Part shown: positions 1 to 7,786 of the stretch, piece by piece | Layout of the letters: each line of letters begins with the position of its first letter | Position numbering within the stretch: the stretch's first letter is position 1 | Program-made: the position numbers and the translations under genes | Notes under the pieces: generated by a model | Told to the model about the DNA's origin: nothing | Seen by the model: only the letters and a program-made list of their open reading frames with translations | Databases searched by the model: none | Source of the DNA: Flemingiibacterium sp045586505 | GTDB lineage: Bacteria > Bacillota > Clostridia > Oscillospirales > CAG-272 | Reading direction: 5' to 3' | Assembly (NCBI GenBank): GCA_045586505.1 | Contig: JAZNAL010000001.1 | Coordinates: forward strand, 1-15,859 | Length of the DNA stretch: 15,859 nt

Positions 1-31
1 CGTGTGGGTTCAAGTCCCACTGCCGGCACCA
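1..31 (+). tRNA. 3' end of a tRNA, probably tRNA-Leu (partial)
   Basis: The T-arm is visible as GTGGG, loop TTCAAGT, CCCAC, followed by the 3' acceptor strand TGCCGGC, discriminator A and an encoded CCA ending at 31. The 5' acceptor would be GCCGGCA, which together with discriminator A is typical of bacterial tRNA-Leu. The anticodon lies outside the window, so the identity is inferred. Confidence 0.85.
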
Positions 32-34
32 TAG

Positions 35-69
35 AAAAAATCCAAGTCGAATTTCGTCTTGGATTTTTT
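35..69 (+). terminator. Intrinsic terminator after the tRNA
   Basis: A 12-bp perfect stem (AAAAAATCCAAG, positions 35-46, with CTTGGATTTTTT, 58-69) encloses an 11-nt loop. The A- and T-rich feet make it potentially bidirectional. It starts 3 nt after the tRNA CCA end. Confidence 0.85.
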
Positions 70-168
70 AATACTATCCCCGTCCGCTATCTCAAAGAGG
101 GACAAACTATCCTACATTTGCCGCAATAATATAATCATAACAGTATTTACTTTGATAACAAAAGTATA

Positions 169-197
169 TTGATTTTTTTGCGCTGTGATGGTATAAT
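169..197 (+). promoter_or_regulatory. Sigma-A type promoter of the reductase operon
   Basis: TTGATT (169-174), a 17-nt spacer and TATAAT (192-197). The start codon lies at 271 with an AAGGAGA ribosome site near 255-261. No obvious operator is seen in the ~65-nt leader. Confidence 0.75.
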
Positions 198-270
198 ATA
201 GATTGGTAATTTTTTTACGCTCTATGTGGTATTATTTTCCCAAAGCGTGTAATCAAGGAGAATAGCAGTA

Positions 271-945
271 ATGGAAAATACAGTAACCGTATACCTGTTC
301 GGCAAGCAATACCGCGTGCCGGACAACCTCACCATCATGCGCGCTATGGAATATGCTGGCTATCAGCTCGTGCGCGGGTGCGGATGCCGAAACGGCTTCT
401 GCGGTGCCTGCGCCACAATTTACCGCATCAACGGTGAAAAAGACCTTCACACCTGCCTTGCCTGTCAGACCAAGGTAGAGGAGGGGATGTACGTCGCAGC
501 ACTTCCCTCTTTCCCGATGGTAAAGAAGATATACGATATTGAGGCCGTTCCTGCCACCGAGCAAGTGATGATGCAGCTTTATCCCGAGATCTACGCCTGC
601 GTCGGGTGCAACGCCTGCACCAAATCCTGCCCACAGAGCATTAATGTTATGCAGTACATCGCTTACGCCAAACGCGGTGAGTTTGAAAAATGCGCCGAGG
701 AATCCTTCGACTGTGTAATGTGTGGCGTATGCTCCTCCCGATGTCCCGCGGGTATATCACAACCCCAGGTGGCAATGCTCGCGCGACGTATCAACGGCAA
801 ATATTTAGCCCCCAAAGCAGAGTATCTCGAAGCGCGTGTCAAAGAGATAGAGGACGGCACCTTTAGTGAGCTTATGGAAGCGCTGATGGGCAAGCCCGTG
901 GAAGAATTAAAGGAGCTATACAATACCCGCGAGATTGAAAAGTAA
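271..945 (+). CDS. Fumarate reductase/succinate dehydrogenase-like iron-sulfur subunit (2Fe-2S plus 2x[4Fe-4S])
   Basis: A 224-aa electron-transfer protein. The N-terminal ferredoxin-type 2Fe-2S domain carries C39, C44, C47 and C62. It is followed by two C-x2-C-x2-C-x3-CP motifs at C110/113/116/120 and C148/151/154/158. Classical SdhB/FrdB has one [4Fe-4S] and one [3Fe-4S] cluster. Here both C-terminal motifs have four cysteines, which predicts two [4Fe-4S] clusters, as in thiol:fumarate reductase/HdrC-like subunits. It lies 14 nt before the flavoprotein gene and presumably passes electrons to it. It has no signal peptide or membrane segment, so it should be cytoplasmic. The start is supported by the ribosome site AAGGAGA. 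The donor cannot be told from the sequence; the sdhB/frdB label is by similarity only. Confidence 0.88.
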   Translation: MENTVTVYLFGKQYRVPDNLTIMRAMEYAGYQLVRGCGCRNGFCGACATIYRINGEKDLHTCLACQTKVEEGMYVAALPSFPMVKKIYDIEAVPATEQVMMQLYPEIYACVGCNACTKSCPQSINVMQYIAYAKRGEFEKCAEESFDCVMCGVCSSRCPAGISQPQVAMLARRINGKYLAPKAEYLEARVKEIEDGTFSELMEALMGKPVEELKELYNTREIEK

Positions 946-959
946 GAGATGGTGATACA

Positions 960-2567
960 ATGTACGCAAAAGAATTTGAAGCGTCGCTTAAGGCGGTGGA
1001 GGCGGCTCGCAAGGCAAATATCGCATACGAGCCTCCACGCATGACCGCCAAGGAAAAGGAAGATCTGCTGGCAGCATATCATCCCGACCATAAAAAGAGC
1101 GAATTTACCGAGCTTCTGATTGGACCCAACAAGGGTGACAAGGTTCCCCTTGAGCTTGCAAAAATGCTCATGGCACACAGCCGCATCAAGGCGGAGGATA
1201 TTGATCTCTCCGCTCCGGCATACGATGTTGACGTTCTCATCATCGGCGGCGGCGGTGCAGGTGCATCTGCCGCAATCGAAGCTCACGCGGCAGGGGCAAA
1301 TGTCATGATCGTCACCAAGCTCCGTATGGGCGACTCTAACACCATTATGGCGGAGGGCGGTATTCAGGCAGCCGATAAGCCGAACGATTCTCCGTGCCAG
1401 CATTTCATCGATGCTTTCGGCGGCGGTCACTACGCTGCAAAGCGGGAGCTGCTGGCAAAATTAGTCTGCGACGCTCCCGAAGCGATCAAATGGCTTAACG
1501 ACCTTGGCGTGGAGTTTGACAAGGCTCCTGACGGAACCATGGTCACCACCCACGGAGGCGGTACCTCCCGCAAGCGTATGCACGCGGCAAAGGACTATTC
1601 CGGTGCGGAGATCATGCGCACCCTGCGCGATGAGGTGTTTAATCGTCAGATCCCCGTCATAGACTTCACTGCGGCAATCGAGCTGATACTTGATGATAAC
1701 GGCAAGGCGGCAGGTGCAGTACTCATGAATATGGAAACAAAAGAGCTTATGGTGGCACGCGCCAAAACCGTTATCATCGCCACAGGCGGTGCGGGACGTA
1801 TGCACTACCAGGGATTCCCCACCTCCAATCACTACGGTGCTACCGCGGACGGGCTTGTGCTCGGCTACAGAGTTGGCGCGAAGCTTTTGCATATGGAAAC
1901 CCATCAATATCATCCCACCGGTGCGGCGTTCCCACAGCAGTTATTCGGCGCGCTGGTAACCGAAAAGCTTCGCTCCCTCGGAGCGAAGCTTGTCAACCGC
2001 GACGGTAAGGTGTTCATACATCCCCTTGAGACCCGCGACGTGGCGGCAGCATCCATCATCCGCGAATGCTCCACCCACGGCGGGGGCGTTGACACCGGCG
2101 ACGGACTTGCAGTATGGCTCGATACACCGATGATCGATATGATCCACGGCGAGGGCACTATCGAAAAGCGTATCCCCGCAATGATGCGTATGTTCGGAAG
2201 ATACGGCATCGACATCCGTCGTGAACCGATCCTCGTTTACCCCACCCTGCACTATCAGAACGGCGGCCTTGACATAAATGTTGACGGCGAGACCACAAAT
2301 GTGGAGAATCTTTTCGTCGCAGGCGAGGCTGTGGGCGGTATCCACGGAAAGAACCGTCTCATGGGCAACTCTCTTCTCGATATTATTGTATTCGGCAGGG
2401 GCGCAGGTAAGAGTGCGGCGGCTAAAGCAAAAACTGTGACCGTGGGTATACTCACTCTCGATCACATTGCTAAATTTGACACTGAGCGCACTGCAGCAGG
2501 CATAGAAACCGATACAGTTTCCCCCAAGCTGCTCCCGGACTACACCGGCAAGAAGTCGGAAGTATAA
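960..2567 (+). CDS. Fumarate reductase/succinate dehydrogenase-like flavoprotein subunit
   Basis: A 535-aa FAD-binding protein of the SdhA/FrdA/NadB superfamily. It starts with an extension of about 90 residues, then the Rossmann motif IIGGGGAGASAA, the substrate-site motif QYHPTG and the C-terminal FAD motif (NGGLDIN ... AGEAVGGIHGKNRLMGNSLLD). At the place where SdhA/FrdA carry the histidine that binds FAD covalently (SHT..A.GG), this protein has SNTIMAEGG, so FAD is predicted to be non-covalent. In E. coli FrdA that linkage matters mainly for succinate oxidation, so a fumarate-reducing (or related enoate-reducing) role is more likely; this is inference. It is co-transcribed with the iron-sulfur subunit upstream and the small membrane protein downstream. 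No cytochrome b gene is present. Confidence 0.88.
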   Translation: MYAKEFEASLKAVEAARKANIAYEPPRMTAKEKEDLLAAYHPDHKKSEFTELLIGPNKGDKVPLELAKMLMAHSRIKAEDIDLSAPAYDVDVLIIGGGGAGASAAIEAHAAGANVMIVTKLRMGDSNTIMAEGGIQAADKPNDSPCQHFIDAFGGGHYAAKRELLAKLVCDAPEAIKWLNDLGVEFDKAPDGTMVTTHGGGTSRKRMHAAKDYSGAEIMRTLRDEVFNRQIPVIDFTAAIELILDDNGKAAGAVLMNMETKELMVARAKTVIIATGGAGRMHYQGFPTSNHYGATADGLVLGYRVGAKLLHMETHQYHPTGAAFPQQLFGALVTEKLRSLGAKLVNRDGKVFIHPLETRDVAAASIIRECSTHGGGVDTGDGLAVWLDTPMIDMIHGEGTIEKRIPAMMRMFGRYGIDIRREPILVYPTLHYQNGGLDINVDGETTNVENLFVAGEAVGGIHGKNRLMGNSLLDIIVFGRGAGKSAAAKAKTVTVGILTLDHIAKFDTERTAAGIETDTVSPKLLPDYTGKKSEV

Positions 2568-2600
2568 ATCAAAATTATTTTGAAAGGTTGGTACATATAA

Positions 2601-2921
2601 ATGGACGCATTACTCGATATTCTTGAAACTCTGACAATTGGCTGCTTCGGTATTTCCTGGCCTATCTCCATCCGCAAGTCATTCTTATCACGCACAGCCA
2701 AGGGCAAAAGCCTGTTTTTTGAGGTATTCATCCTCATCGGCTACGCATTCGGCATCATCCGCAAGACCATCCAATTCTCCATGGGCGAGAACGACTGGCT
2801 GTTCTTCCTGAGCGCTGTATTCTATGTGCTCAACTTCATCATGATCTCCATCGACGTCGTCCTCTATTTCCGCAACGCAAGACTCGACCGTGAGCGCGAA
2901 GCGGCAGGCGAGACCAAGTAA
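2601..2921 (+). CDS. Small three-helix membrane protein, PQ-loop-like
   Basis: A 106-aa protein with three likely membrane segments (about residues 8-24, 35-55 and 66-92) and a charged C-terminal tail. The pattern G.SWP.SI.KS ... KGKSL.FE..ILIGYAFGI..K resembles half-repeats of PQ-loop/SemiSWEET-type proteins; this is a tentative pattern match. It begins 33 nt after the flavoprotein stop with the ribosome site GAAAGG and is the last gene before a strong terminator, so it belongs to the operon. It might anchor the reductase to the membrane or transport a substrate. It lacks the conserved haem histidines expected of a FrdC/SdhC cytochrome b. Confidence 0.8.
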   Translation: MDALLDILETLTIGCFGISWPISIRKSFLSRTAKGKSLFFEVFILIGYAFGIIRKTIQFSMGENDWLFFLSAVFYVLNFIMISIDVVLYFRNARLDREREAAGETK

Positions 2922-2943
2922 CCATAGCGCATAAAAATATTAC

Positions 2944-2986
2944 AAAAAACCGCAGGGGCGAACCATGTTCGACTCCTGCGTTTTTT
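2944..2986 (+). terminator. Intrinsic terminator of the reductase operon, possibly bidirectional
   Basis: The stem CGCAGGgG (from 2951) pairs with CtCCTGCG (to 2980), with further pairing GCGAAC/GTTCG around a small loop, followed by T6 (2981-2986). A run of A at 2944-2949 gives a T-run on the minus strand, so the bioY transcript could end here too. Confidence 0.85.
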
Positions 2987-3146
2987 AAGGTGCGGTTGGT
3001 GTATCTGATCCCGCATCGCTTCAACTCGGTGCGGTCTTGCCCAAAACGTCACGTTTGTCGGTTATGGAATGACGGCATCCCACTTCCCATGGAAACAGTC
3101 AGTCCATAGAGGGTCTGGGGTGCACCTATACCAATCTCGCATTGCA

Positions 3147-3656
3147 TTAAACTCTTTTCAGATTTATTGCCGCCGCGGCGCCTATGAGGATAACATCCTT
3201 GATAAGATACGGCATAGAGGCGATGAAAAATGCCTCACCGATGCCGCATTCCATGAAAAGTGCAAACTGCACAACTCCGCACAGGTGACATATCGCAAGT
3301 CCGACACACCCAAAGAGCAGGCGAATACCGTATTTACGCCCCGCGCCAAGTCCGCACAGGGCGGCGAGTATCATAAATCCCCACAAAAAACCGCCCGTCG
3401 GTCCCGCAAGCGGTGCGACTCCTCCCATGAATCCCGAAAACACAGGCAGTCCCACCGCTCCCAGCGCAAGATATACCGCCACTGCGGACAGCGCCTGCAC
3501 CGTACCAAGCGTATACCCACTCAGAGCTATTGCGAACACCTGCAAGGTCAGCGGAACACCGCTCGGCAGAGGGATATGTATAAATGTCAGCACCGCGATG
3601 ACCGCGGCAAATAATCCGCAGGCAACCAGACTGAGGACTCTGTTTTTCTTTTTCAT
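3147..3656 (-). CDS. bioY: BioY, biotin transporter S component
   Basis: A 169-aa hydrophobic protein with the BioY signature: IPLPSGVPLTLQVFAIALSG near the N-terminus, then GLPVFSGFMGGVAPLAGPTGG and about six membrane helices. BioY binds biotin as the substrate-specific subunit of an energy-coupling-factor transporter; no EcfA/EcfT genes are seen nearby, so it would use a shared ECF module or act alone. Its ATG (3654-3656) overlaps the TGA of the upstream 59-aa ORF (ATGA), which implies translational coupling. No BirA-type operator is recognisable upstream. About 160 nt downstream contain nothing recognisable before the terminator at 2944-2986. Confidence 0.93.
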   Translation of the reverse strand: MKKKNRVLSLVACGLFAAVIAVLTFIHIPLPSGVPLTLQVFAIALSGYTLGTVQALSAVAVYLALGAVGLPVFSGFMGGVAPLAGPTGGFLWGFMILAALCGLGAGRKYGIRLLFGCVGLAICHLCGVVQFALFMECGIGEAFFIASMPYLIKDVILIGAAAAINLKRV

Positions 3657-3832
3657 AAGTTGTTTACTTCAAAGCTGCCGTCAGTTACCTTCGGCACATC
3701 CGCGTTATCTAAATGGGCGTAGTTGTCCGTTAACTCCACCTTATACGGGATCTCGATATCCGCAACATCACATCCGCCTGCAACGATCACGTCATAGTGC
3801 TTTTTGACGCTGAATTCTTCGGTCAATAACAT
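3653..3832 (-). CDS. 59-aa ORF coupled to bioY; remnant of an FAD-dependent oxidoreductase N-terminus?
   Basis: Starts at ATG 3832, chosen because GGAGG (complement of 3841-3845) lies 8 nt upstream; the promoter sits just before it. Its stop overlaps the bioY start by ATGA. Residues 1-20 (MLLTEEFSVKKHYDVIVAGG) look like the beginning of a Rossmann-fold FAD oxidoreductase, but GG is followed by CDVADIEIPYK rather than the GxAG stretch. The rest (about 39 residues, acidic) is not recognised. It may be an internally deleted gene kept as a translated leader for bioY, or a genuine small protein. It is translated in all likelihood; its function is unknown. Confidence 0.7.
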   Translation of the reverse strand: MLLTEEFSVKKHYDVIVAGGCDVADIEIPYKVELTDNYAHLDNADVPKVTDGSFEVNNL

Positions 3833-3863
3833 TGTAATTACCTCCGATTTTTTCGTTTTCTTT

Positions 3864-3892
3864 ATTGTATCAAAATCATATACCAATGTCAA
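3864..3892 (-). promoter_or_regulatory. Promoter of the 59-aa ORF/bioY unit
   Basis: On the minus strand: TTGACA (complement of 3887-3892), a 17-nt spacer and TACAAT (complement of 3864-3869). The predicted start of transcription is about 25 nt before the ATG at 3832, leaving no room for a long leader or riboswitch. Confidence 0.8.
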
Positions 3893-4065
3893 GTAGCAAA
3901 AACTATCGCTGGTTTTATTTAATACTCAAATCCCTTCAAAAACAGCATTGTTTTATATCCATATTTTTTACACAATATTCTACCACAGAATTCCGCGCTT
4001 CGCAAGTATTATGGTGAGATAATTCACAGTTTTCAGATTATGCGCAGTTTTAGCTTTGTTGCCTA

Positions 4066-4094
4066 TTGACTTTGATTGTGCTTAGGAGTAAAAT
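4066..4094 (+). promoter_or_regulatory. Promoter of the MATE efflux gene
   Basis: TTGACT (4066-4071), a 17-nt spacer and TAAAAT (4089-4094), 41 nt before the TTG start. The ~300-nt divergent spacer 3833-4135 holds this promoter and the bioY promoter. I see nothing else in it beyond AT-rich sequence. Confidence 0.7.
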
Positions 4095-4135
4095 ATAAAT
4101 AGTGCAATTTTCGGTTTCAAGGAGGGATCATAGCT

Positions 4136-5551
4136 TTGAATACAACAGCAAAAAAGCCCCGCTCACTTAACAGCTCAAACAAAATCGATATGTGCGAGGG
4201 CCCGATCCTCCCTATTATCATAAGATTCTCCATACCACTGATGATAACCGGTATCCTGCAGGTGCTTTTCAACGCCGCAGATATTATGATCATCGGACAG
4301 TTCGGAAGCGATTATTCCCTCGCCGGCGTCAGCTCAACAAGCTCTATCACTTCACTTATAGTCAATCTCTTTATAGGTTTGTCCGTAGGCACAAACGTTC
4401 TTTGCGCACGCTTCTTTGGTGCCAAGGATGGGAAGGCGCTTTCCGAGACAATACACACCTCCGTACTTTTAGCATTGATAATCGGTGTCATACTGACGCT
4501 CATAGGCTTCTTTTCAGCAGAGCATCTGCTTCGAATGATGATGGTTCCCGAGGAAGTGCTTCCTCTTGCAACCCTGTATATGCAGGTCTACTTTCTCGGC
4601 ATGGTCCCCTCTCTTTTATACAATTTCACCTCGGCAATCATGCGTTCGGTGGGCGATACCAAACGCCCTATGTATTTTCTGATCTTGTCAGGTGTTACCA
4701 ACGTACTGCTCAATCTTCTGCTGGTCATCGTATTCCATCTTGATGTAATCGGCGTTGCCGTTGCCACCGTTGTATCACAATTCATTTCTGCGGCGCTGAC
4801 TATATACTGTCTTTTTCGAGAGACCGGCGATGTCCGGCTTCAGATAAAAAAGCTAAGAATAACCACAAGCCGCCTTATACAGATTATTCGCATAGGTCTT
4901 CCCGCCGGACTTCAAAGCTCGATGTTTTCCATTGCGAATGTGGTAATACAATCCTCCCTCAACACCTTCGGTGCAGTTGTAATCGGCGGAAACGGTGCGT
5001 CTGCCTCCGTGGAGTCACTGCAGTTCACCGCTCTTAATGCTATATACCAAGCGGTAGTAGCCTTCACTAGTCAGAATTTCGGAAGACGCAACTATAAACG
5101 TATCCTTAAGGCAAATCTCATCTCCCAGGCAATCACATACACCTTCGGATTCGGGCTTTGTCTGTTTACCGTTGTTTTCGCAAAACCGCTCATCTCACTG
5201 TTCGTTGACAATCCTGCGGAAATCGCGGCTGGCGTTGAACGTCTGATGATCGTCGGCATGTCCGCATTCATACACGCCAGCGGCAATATGGCGGTGGGTA
5301 CCATGCGCGGACTTGGAAGCTCCCTTATCCCCATGATAAACTCGGTTGTCTGCATCTGCGGTGCACGGCTTTTGTGGATCGCCACCATATTCCAGATTCC
5401 GAAGTACCACACCATCACCGGACTCTACGCAGCATATCCGATCTCCTATACCCTTTCCATGGTCGTCCAGATAATCACACTCATATTCGTTTTCAGGATC
5501 ACCGTAAAGCGCTTCCCTGCTCCCGACAGCCTTGAAGCTAACCGATTTTGA
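4136..5551 (+). CDS. MATE family multidrug/sodium antiporter
   Basis: A 471-aa, roughly 12-helix membrane protein. The N-terminal MCEGPILPIIIRFSIPLMITGILQVLFN..D and the segment GA.D...L.......ALIIG..L are typical of MATE exporters of the NorM/DinF-like group, which expel cationic or aromatic compounds using Na+ or H+ gradients. The sequence repeats in the second half (RIGLPAGLQSSMFS ... ALNAIYQAVVAFTSQNFGRRN) as expected for the two-bundle fold. The start is TTG (4136), selected because AAGGAGGG (4119-4126) lies at correct spacing and no ATG is better placed. It is monocistronic, with its own promoter and terminator. Substrate unknown. Confidence 0.92.
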   Translation: MNTTAKKPRSLNSSNKIDMCEGPILPIIIRFSIPLMITGILQVLFNAADIMIIGQFGSDYSLAGVSSTSSITSLIVNLFIGLSVGTNVLCARFFGAKDGKALSETIHTSVLLALIIGVILTLIGFFSAEHLLRMMMVPEEVLPLATLYMQVYFLGMVPSLLYNFTSAIMRSVGDTKRPMYFLILSGVTNVLLNLLLVIVFHLDVIGVAVATVVSQFISAALTIYCLFRETGDVRLQIKKLRITTSRLIQIIRIGLPAGLQSSMFSIANVVIQSSLNTFGAVVIGGNGASASVESLQFTALNAIYQAVVAFTSQNFGRRNYKRILKANLISQAITYTFGFGLCLFTVVFAKPLISLFVDNPAEIAAGVERLMIVGMSAFIHASGNMAVGTMRGLGSSLIPMINSVVCICGARLLWIATIFQIPKYHTITGLYAAYPISYTLSMVVQIITLIFVFRITVKRFPAPDSLEANRF

Positions 5552-5572
5552 AGATGTCGCAATTTACTTATG

Positions 5573-5618
5573 AAAAAGTCCCAAGCATTTCGTTTTTTGA
5601 AATGCTTGGGACTTTTTT
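5573..5618. terminator. Shared bidirectional terminator between MATE and ribonuclease J genes
   Basis: A near-20-bp perfect stem (AAAAAGTCCCAAGCATTTC, 5573-5591, with its complement at 5599-5618) and a short T-rich loop. It has T- and A-rich feet, so it ends both convergent transcripts. The plus-strand T-run overlaps the TAA stop (5617-5619) of ribonuclease J. Confidence 0.92.
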
Positions 5619-7293
5619 ACACATTCATTATAACAGGCAGGATCATGGGCTTGCGCTTTGTCCTCTGATACAGGAATTTTGAGAGATCATCCTTTACACA
5701 GTGCTTTAATTCCGCCCAGTCGGTGATGTTTTTATCAAGGCAGTCAAGCAGTGCATCGCGGGCAATGGTGCGAACCTCGTCCATCAGCGCCTCCGCCTCA
5801 CGAACATATACGAAGCCGCGGGAAACAATGTCGGGTCCGGACACCAGCATACGCTCGTCGATATCCACTGTTGCCACCACAACGATAAGTCCGTCCTGGG
5901 ACAGATGACGGCGGTCACGGAGCACGATATTTCCCACGTCCCCCACACCGTAGCCGTCTACGAGTATCTTTCCGCTGGGCACACTTCCGTTCCAACGGGC
6001 ACCGTCGCGGTCGATCTCCAGCACCTTACCGATCTCGGGGATGAAGATGTGGTTTTCCGCCATTCCCATCTCCTCGGCGAGATGCTTGTGGTTGATAAGG
6101 TGACGGTATTCGCCGTGAACAGGCATGAAATACTTCGGCTTTGTCAGCGCGTGCATCAGCTTTAATTCCTCCTGGCAGGCGTGACCCGAAACGTGCACGT
6201 CAGCCAGTGCATCATAGAGCACGCTGACGCCCCTGCGGAACAGTTCGTTTATAATATTTCCGATCAGCTTTTCGTTGCCGGGAATGGGGTTTGCACTGAT
6301 AATAACCAGATCGTTCACACCCAGCTGAACCTTGTCATGATCGGAGAATGCCATACGGTAAAGCGCACTCATCGGCTCGCCCTGGCTTCCTGTGGTGATA
6401 ATGGTAAGCTGATTGTCGCGGAAGCGTTTGATCTCGTTAATATCAATAAGCGTACCGTCGGGCACGTTCATGTAACCAAGCTCGATGGCGGTCTTTACGA
6501 TATTTATCATGCTTCTGCCGGTAACCGCTACCTTGCGTCCGTGAGCGGCACTGGCGTTGATTATCTGCTGTACGCGGTGAACATTTGACGAGAAGGTGGC
6601 GATGATCACACGCTTGTCGACATACTGCTGAAGGATACCGTCGAGGCTTTTACCAACCTTCTTCTCGGAGGGTGTATAACCGGGACGCTCAACGTTGGTG
6701 GATTCGCACAGAAGCATGGTCACGCCATGTTTGCCGATCTCACCGATACGCGGGATATCCATGATCTTGCCCTCAACGGGAGTTAAGTCGAGCTTGAAGT
6801 CGCCCGATACAAATATGATACCGTGGGGAGTCTTGATCGACAGCGCACAGGCGTCGGCGATGGAGTGATTCACACGGACGAACTCCACAGAAAATACGCC
6901 AAGCTTAACCACGTCTCCTGCTTCCACAGAATTGAGCTGAGGCTTTTCGTTAAAAGTATGCTCCGCAAGCTTGTTTGCCACAATACCCACTGAAAGTCGG
7001 GTACCGTACACGGGAGCGTTGACAGTCTTTAATACATACGGAAGCGCGCCGATATGGTCCTCGTGACCGTGGGTCAGCACAAAACCGCGCACCTTTTCGA
7101 TATTCTTTTCAAGGTAGGTAACATCCGGAATTACGAGGTCCACGCCCAGCATATCGTCATCCGGGAAACCAAGACCGCAGTCGACCACAATGATATCGTT
7201 CTCATATTCCAGAACAGTAATATTCTTACCGATCTCCCCAAGACCTCCGAGGGGAATTATTTTGAGCTTTGAGTTGTTTTTGCTTTTAGCCAT
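5617..7293 (-). CDS. rnj: Ribonuclease J (metallo-beta-lactamase/beta-CASP RNase)
   Basis: A 558-aa protein of the usual RNase J length. The N-terminal KIIPLGGLGEIGKN is diagnostic; the zinc motif THGHEDH is at residues 74-80, followed by VNHSIADA, SGDFKLDLTPV and the beta-CASP segment with SGHACQEEL and PVHGEYRHL. The C-terminal domain follows. RNase J is the 5'-3' exonuclease/endonuclease that drives mRNA decay and rRNA maturation in many Gram-positives. The ATG at 7293 has AAAGGAT upstream. It appears monocistronic. No second RNase J paralogue is in the window, so J1 and J2 cannot be distinguished. Confidence 0.96.
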   Translation of the reverse strand: MAKSKNNSKLKIIPLGGLGEIGKNITVLEYENDIIVVDCGLGFPDDDMLGVDLVIPDVTYLEKNIEKVRGFVLTHGHEDHIGALPYVLKTVNAPVYGTRLSVGIVANKLAEHTFNEKPQLNSVEAGDVVKLGVFSVEFVRVNHSIADACALSIKTPHGIIFVSGDFKLDLTPVEGKIMDIPRIGEIGKHGVTMLLCESTNVERPGYTPSEKKVGKSLDGILQQYVDKRVIIATFSSNVHRVQQIINASAAHGRKVAVTGRSMINIVKTAIELGYMNVPDGTLIDINEIKRFRDNQLTIITTGSQGEPMSALYRMAFSDHDKVQLGVNDLVIISANPIPGNEKLIGNIINELFRRGVSVLYDALADVHVSGHACQEELKLMHALTKPKYFMPVHGEYRHLINHKHLAEEMGMAENHIFIPEIGKVLEIDRDGARWNGSVPSGKILVDGYGVGDVGNIVLRDRRHLSQDGLIVVVATVDIDERMLVSGPDIVSRGFVYVREAEALMDEVRTIARDALLDCLDKNITDWAELKHCVKDDLSKFLYQRTKRKPMILPVIMNV

Positions 7294-7786
7294 ACAGTAT
7301 TATCCTTTCGTAACTTTCAGATTAAAAATAATCTGCTTGATATTTTTTGAGAATTTAGCAATATATGTAAATATTATCGCTCAGCTATACCATTCCGAGC
7401 ATCGAAGGGCAAAAAAAGACCGCAAAAAAATTAGGACGCAAAAAAGACCTATAAACGGCGCTTTTTGACAGCGGCACACCAAGCAGCGGACAATCGGATA
7501 TCACATAGACGGTCAGACATCCGTAAAGCTGAAAGATATGGCGCAAAACGCGAATATAACGAACCTTCGCGAAAAAAGCCTCCGAAAAACAACGTACAAC
7601 AATATAACAGTGATATTATATCAAAATATTGTTAATTATATTAGCTTTCGCATATGAATATATTGTTAATAATATTTCCCTCGGCTTCGGAAACACTTTT
7701 GATACGGCGAAGCGCAGCGATGCCGTATCAAATTTATACGGCGACGCACAGAAATGCCGTAAAGAATCAGAAGGAGTGATCAGCCA
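7294..7786. other. 493-bp intergenic region, AT-rich, with hairpins and short repeats
   Basis: The left part (7294-7620) holds the leader of the RNase J gene (minus) but no clear ORF; a weak TTGCCC-N17-TATAGC promoter for RNase J may lie near 7390-7420. The right part holds an 11-nt repeat (ATATTGTTAAT) at 7626-7636 and 7660-7670, 34 bp apart, and two similar hairpins (separate entry) just before the next ribosome site. Confidence 0.6.
7698..7761 (+). repeat. Two tandem related hairpins upstream of the 67-aa gene
   Basis: Hairpin A: TTTGATACGGC (7698-7708) pairs perfectly with GCCGTATCAAA (7722-7732) around a 13-nt loop. Hairpin B: TACGGC (7737-7742) pairs with GCCGTA (7756-7761), also with a 13-nt loop; 9 of 13 loop bases match those of A. 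They form an imperfect direct repeat ending 8 nt before AAGGAG. Confidence 0.75.

Noticed and set aside
663..1430. Minus-strand ORF of 255 aa across the reductase genes
   Set aside because: Lies opposite two well-supported genes; no ribosome site, no recognisable domain.
2951..2980. Resemblance of the terminator to a tRNA T-arm (GTTCGACTC)
   Set aside because: The flanks do not form a 5-bp T-stem and no acceptor or anticodon arm is present; it is a terminator hairpin.
2990..3146. Search for a gene or RNA between the reductase terminator and bioY
   Set aside because: No ORF with a ribosome site, no stable structured RNA recognised.
3069..3614. Long plus-strand ORF opposite bioY
   Set aside because: It is the mirror of bioY, has no ribosome site and a composition rich in Arg/Ser/His typical of a shadow frame.
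3833..3900. BirA operator in front of the bioY unit
   Set aside because: No TTAACC/GGTTAA-type inverted repeat is present near the promoter.
7294..7620. Possible small RNA or riboswitch upstream of ribonuclease J
   Set aside because: Only AT-rich sequence with weak promoter-like boxes; no conserved motif that I can recognise.
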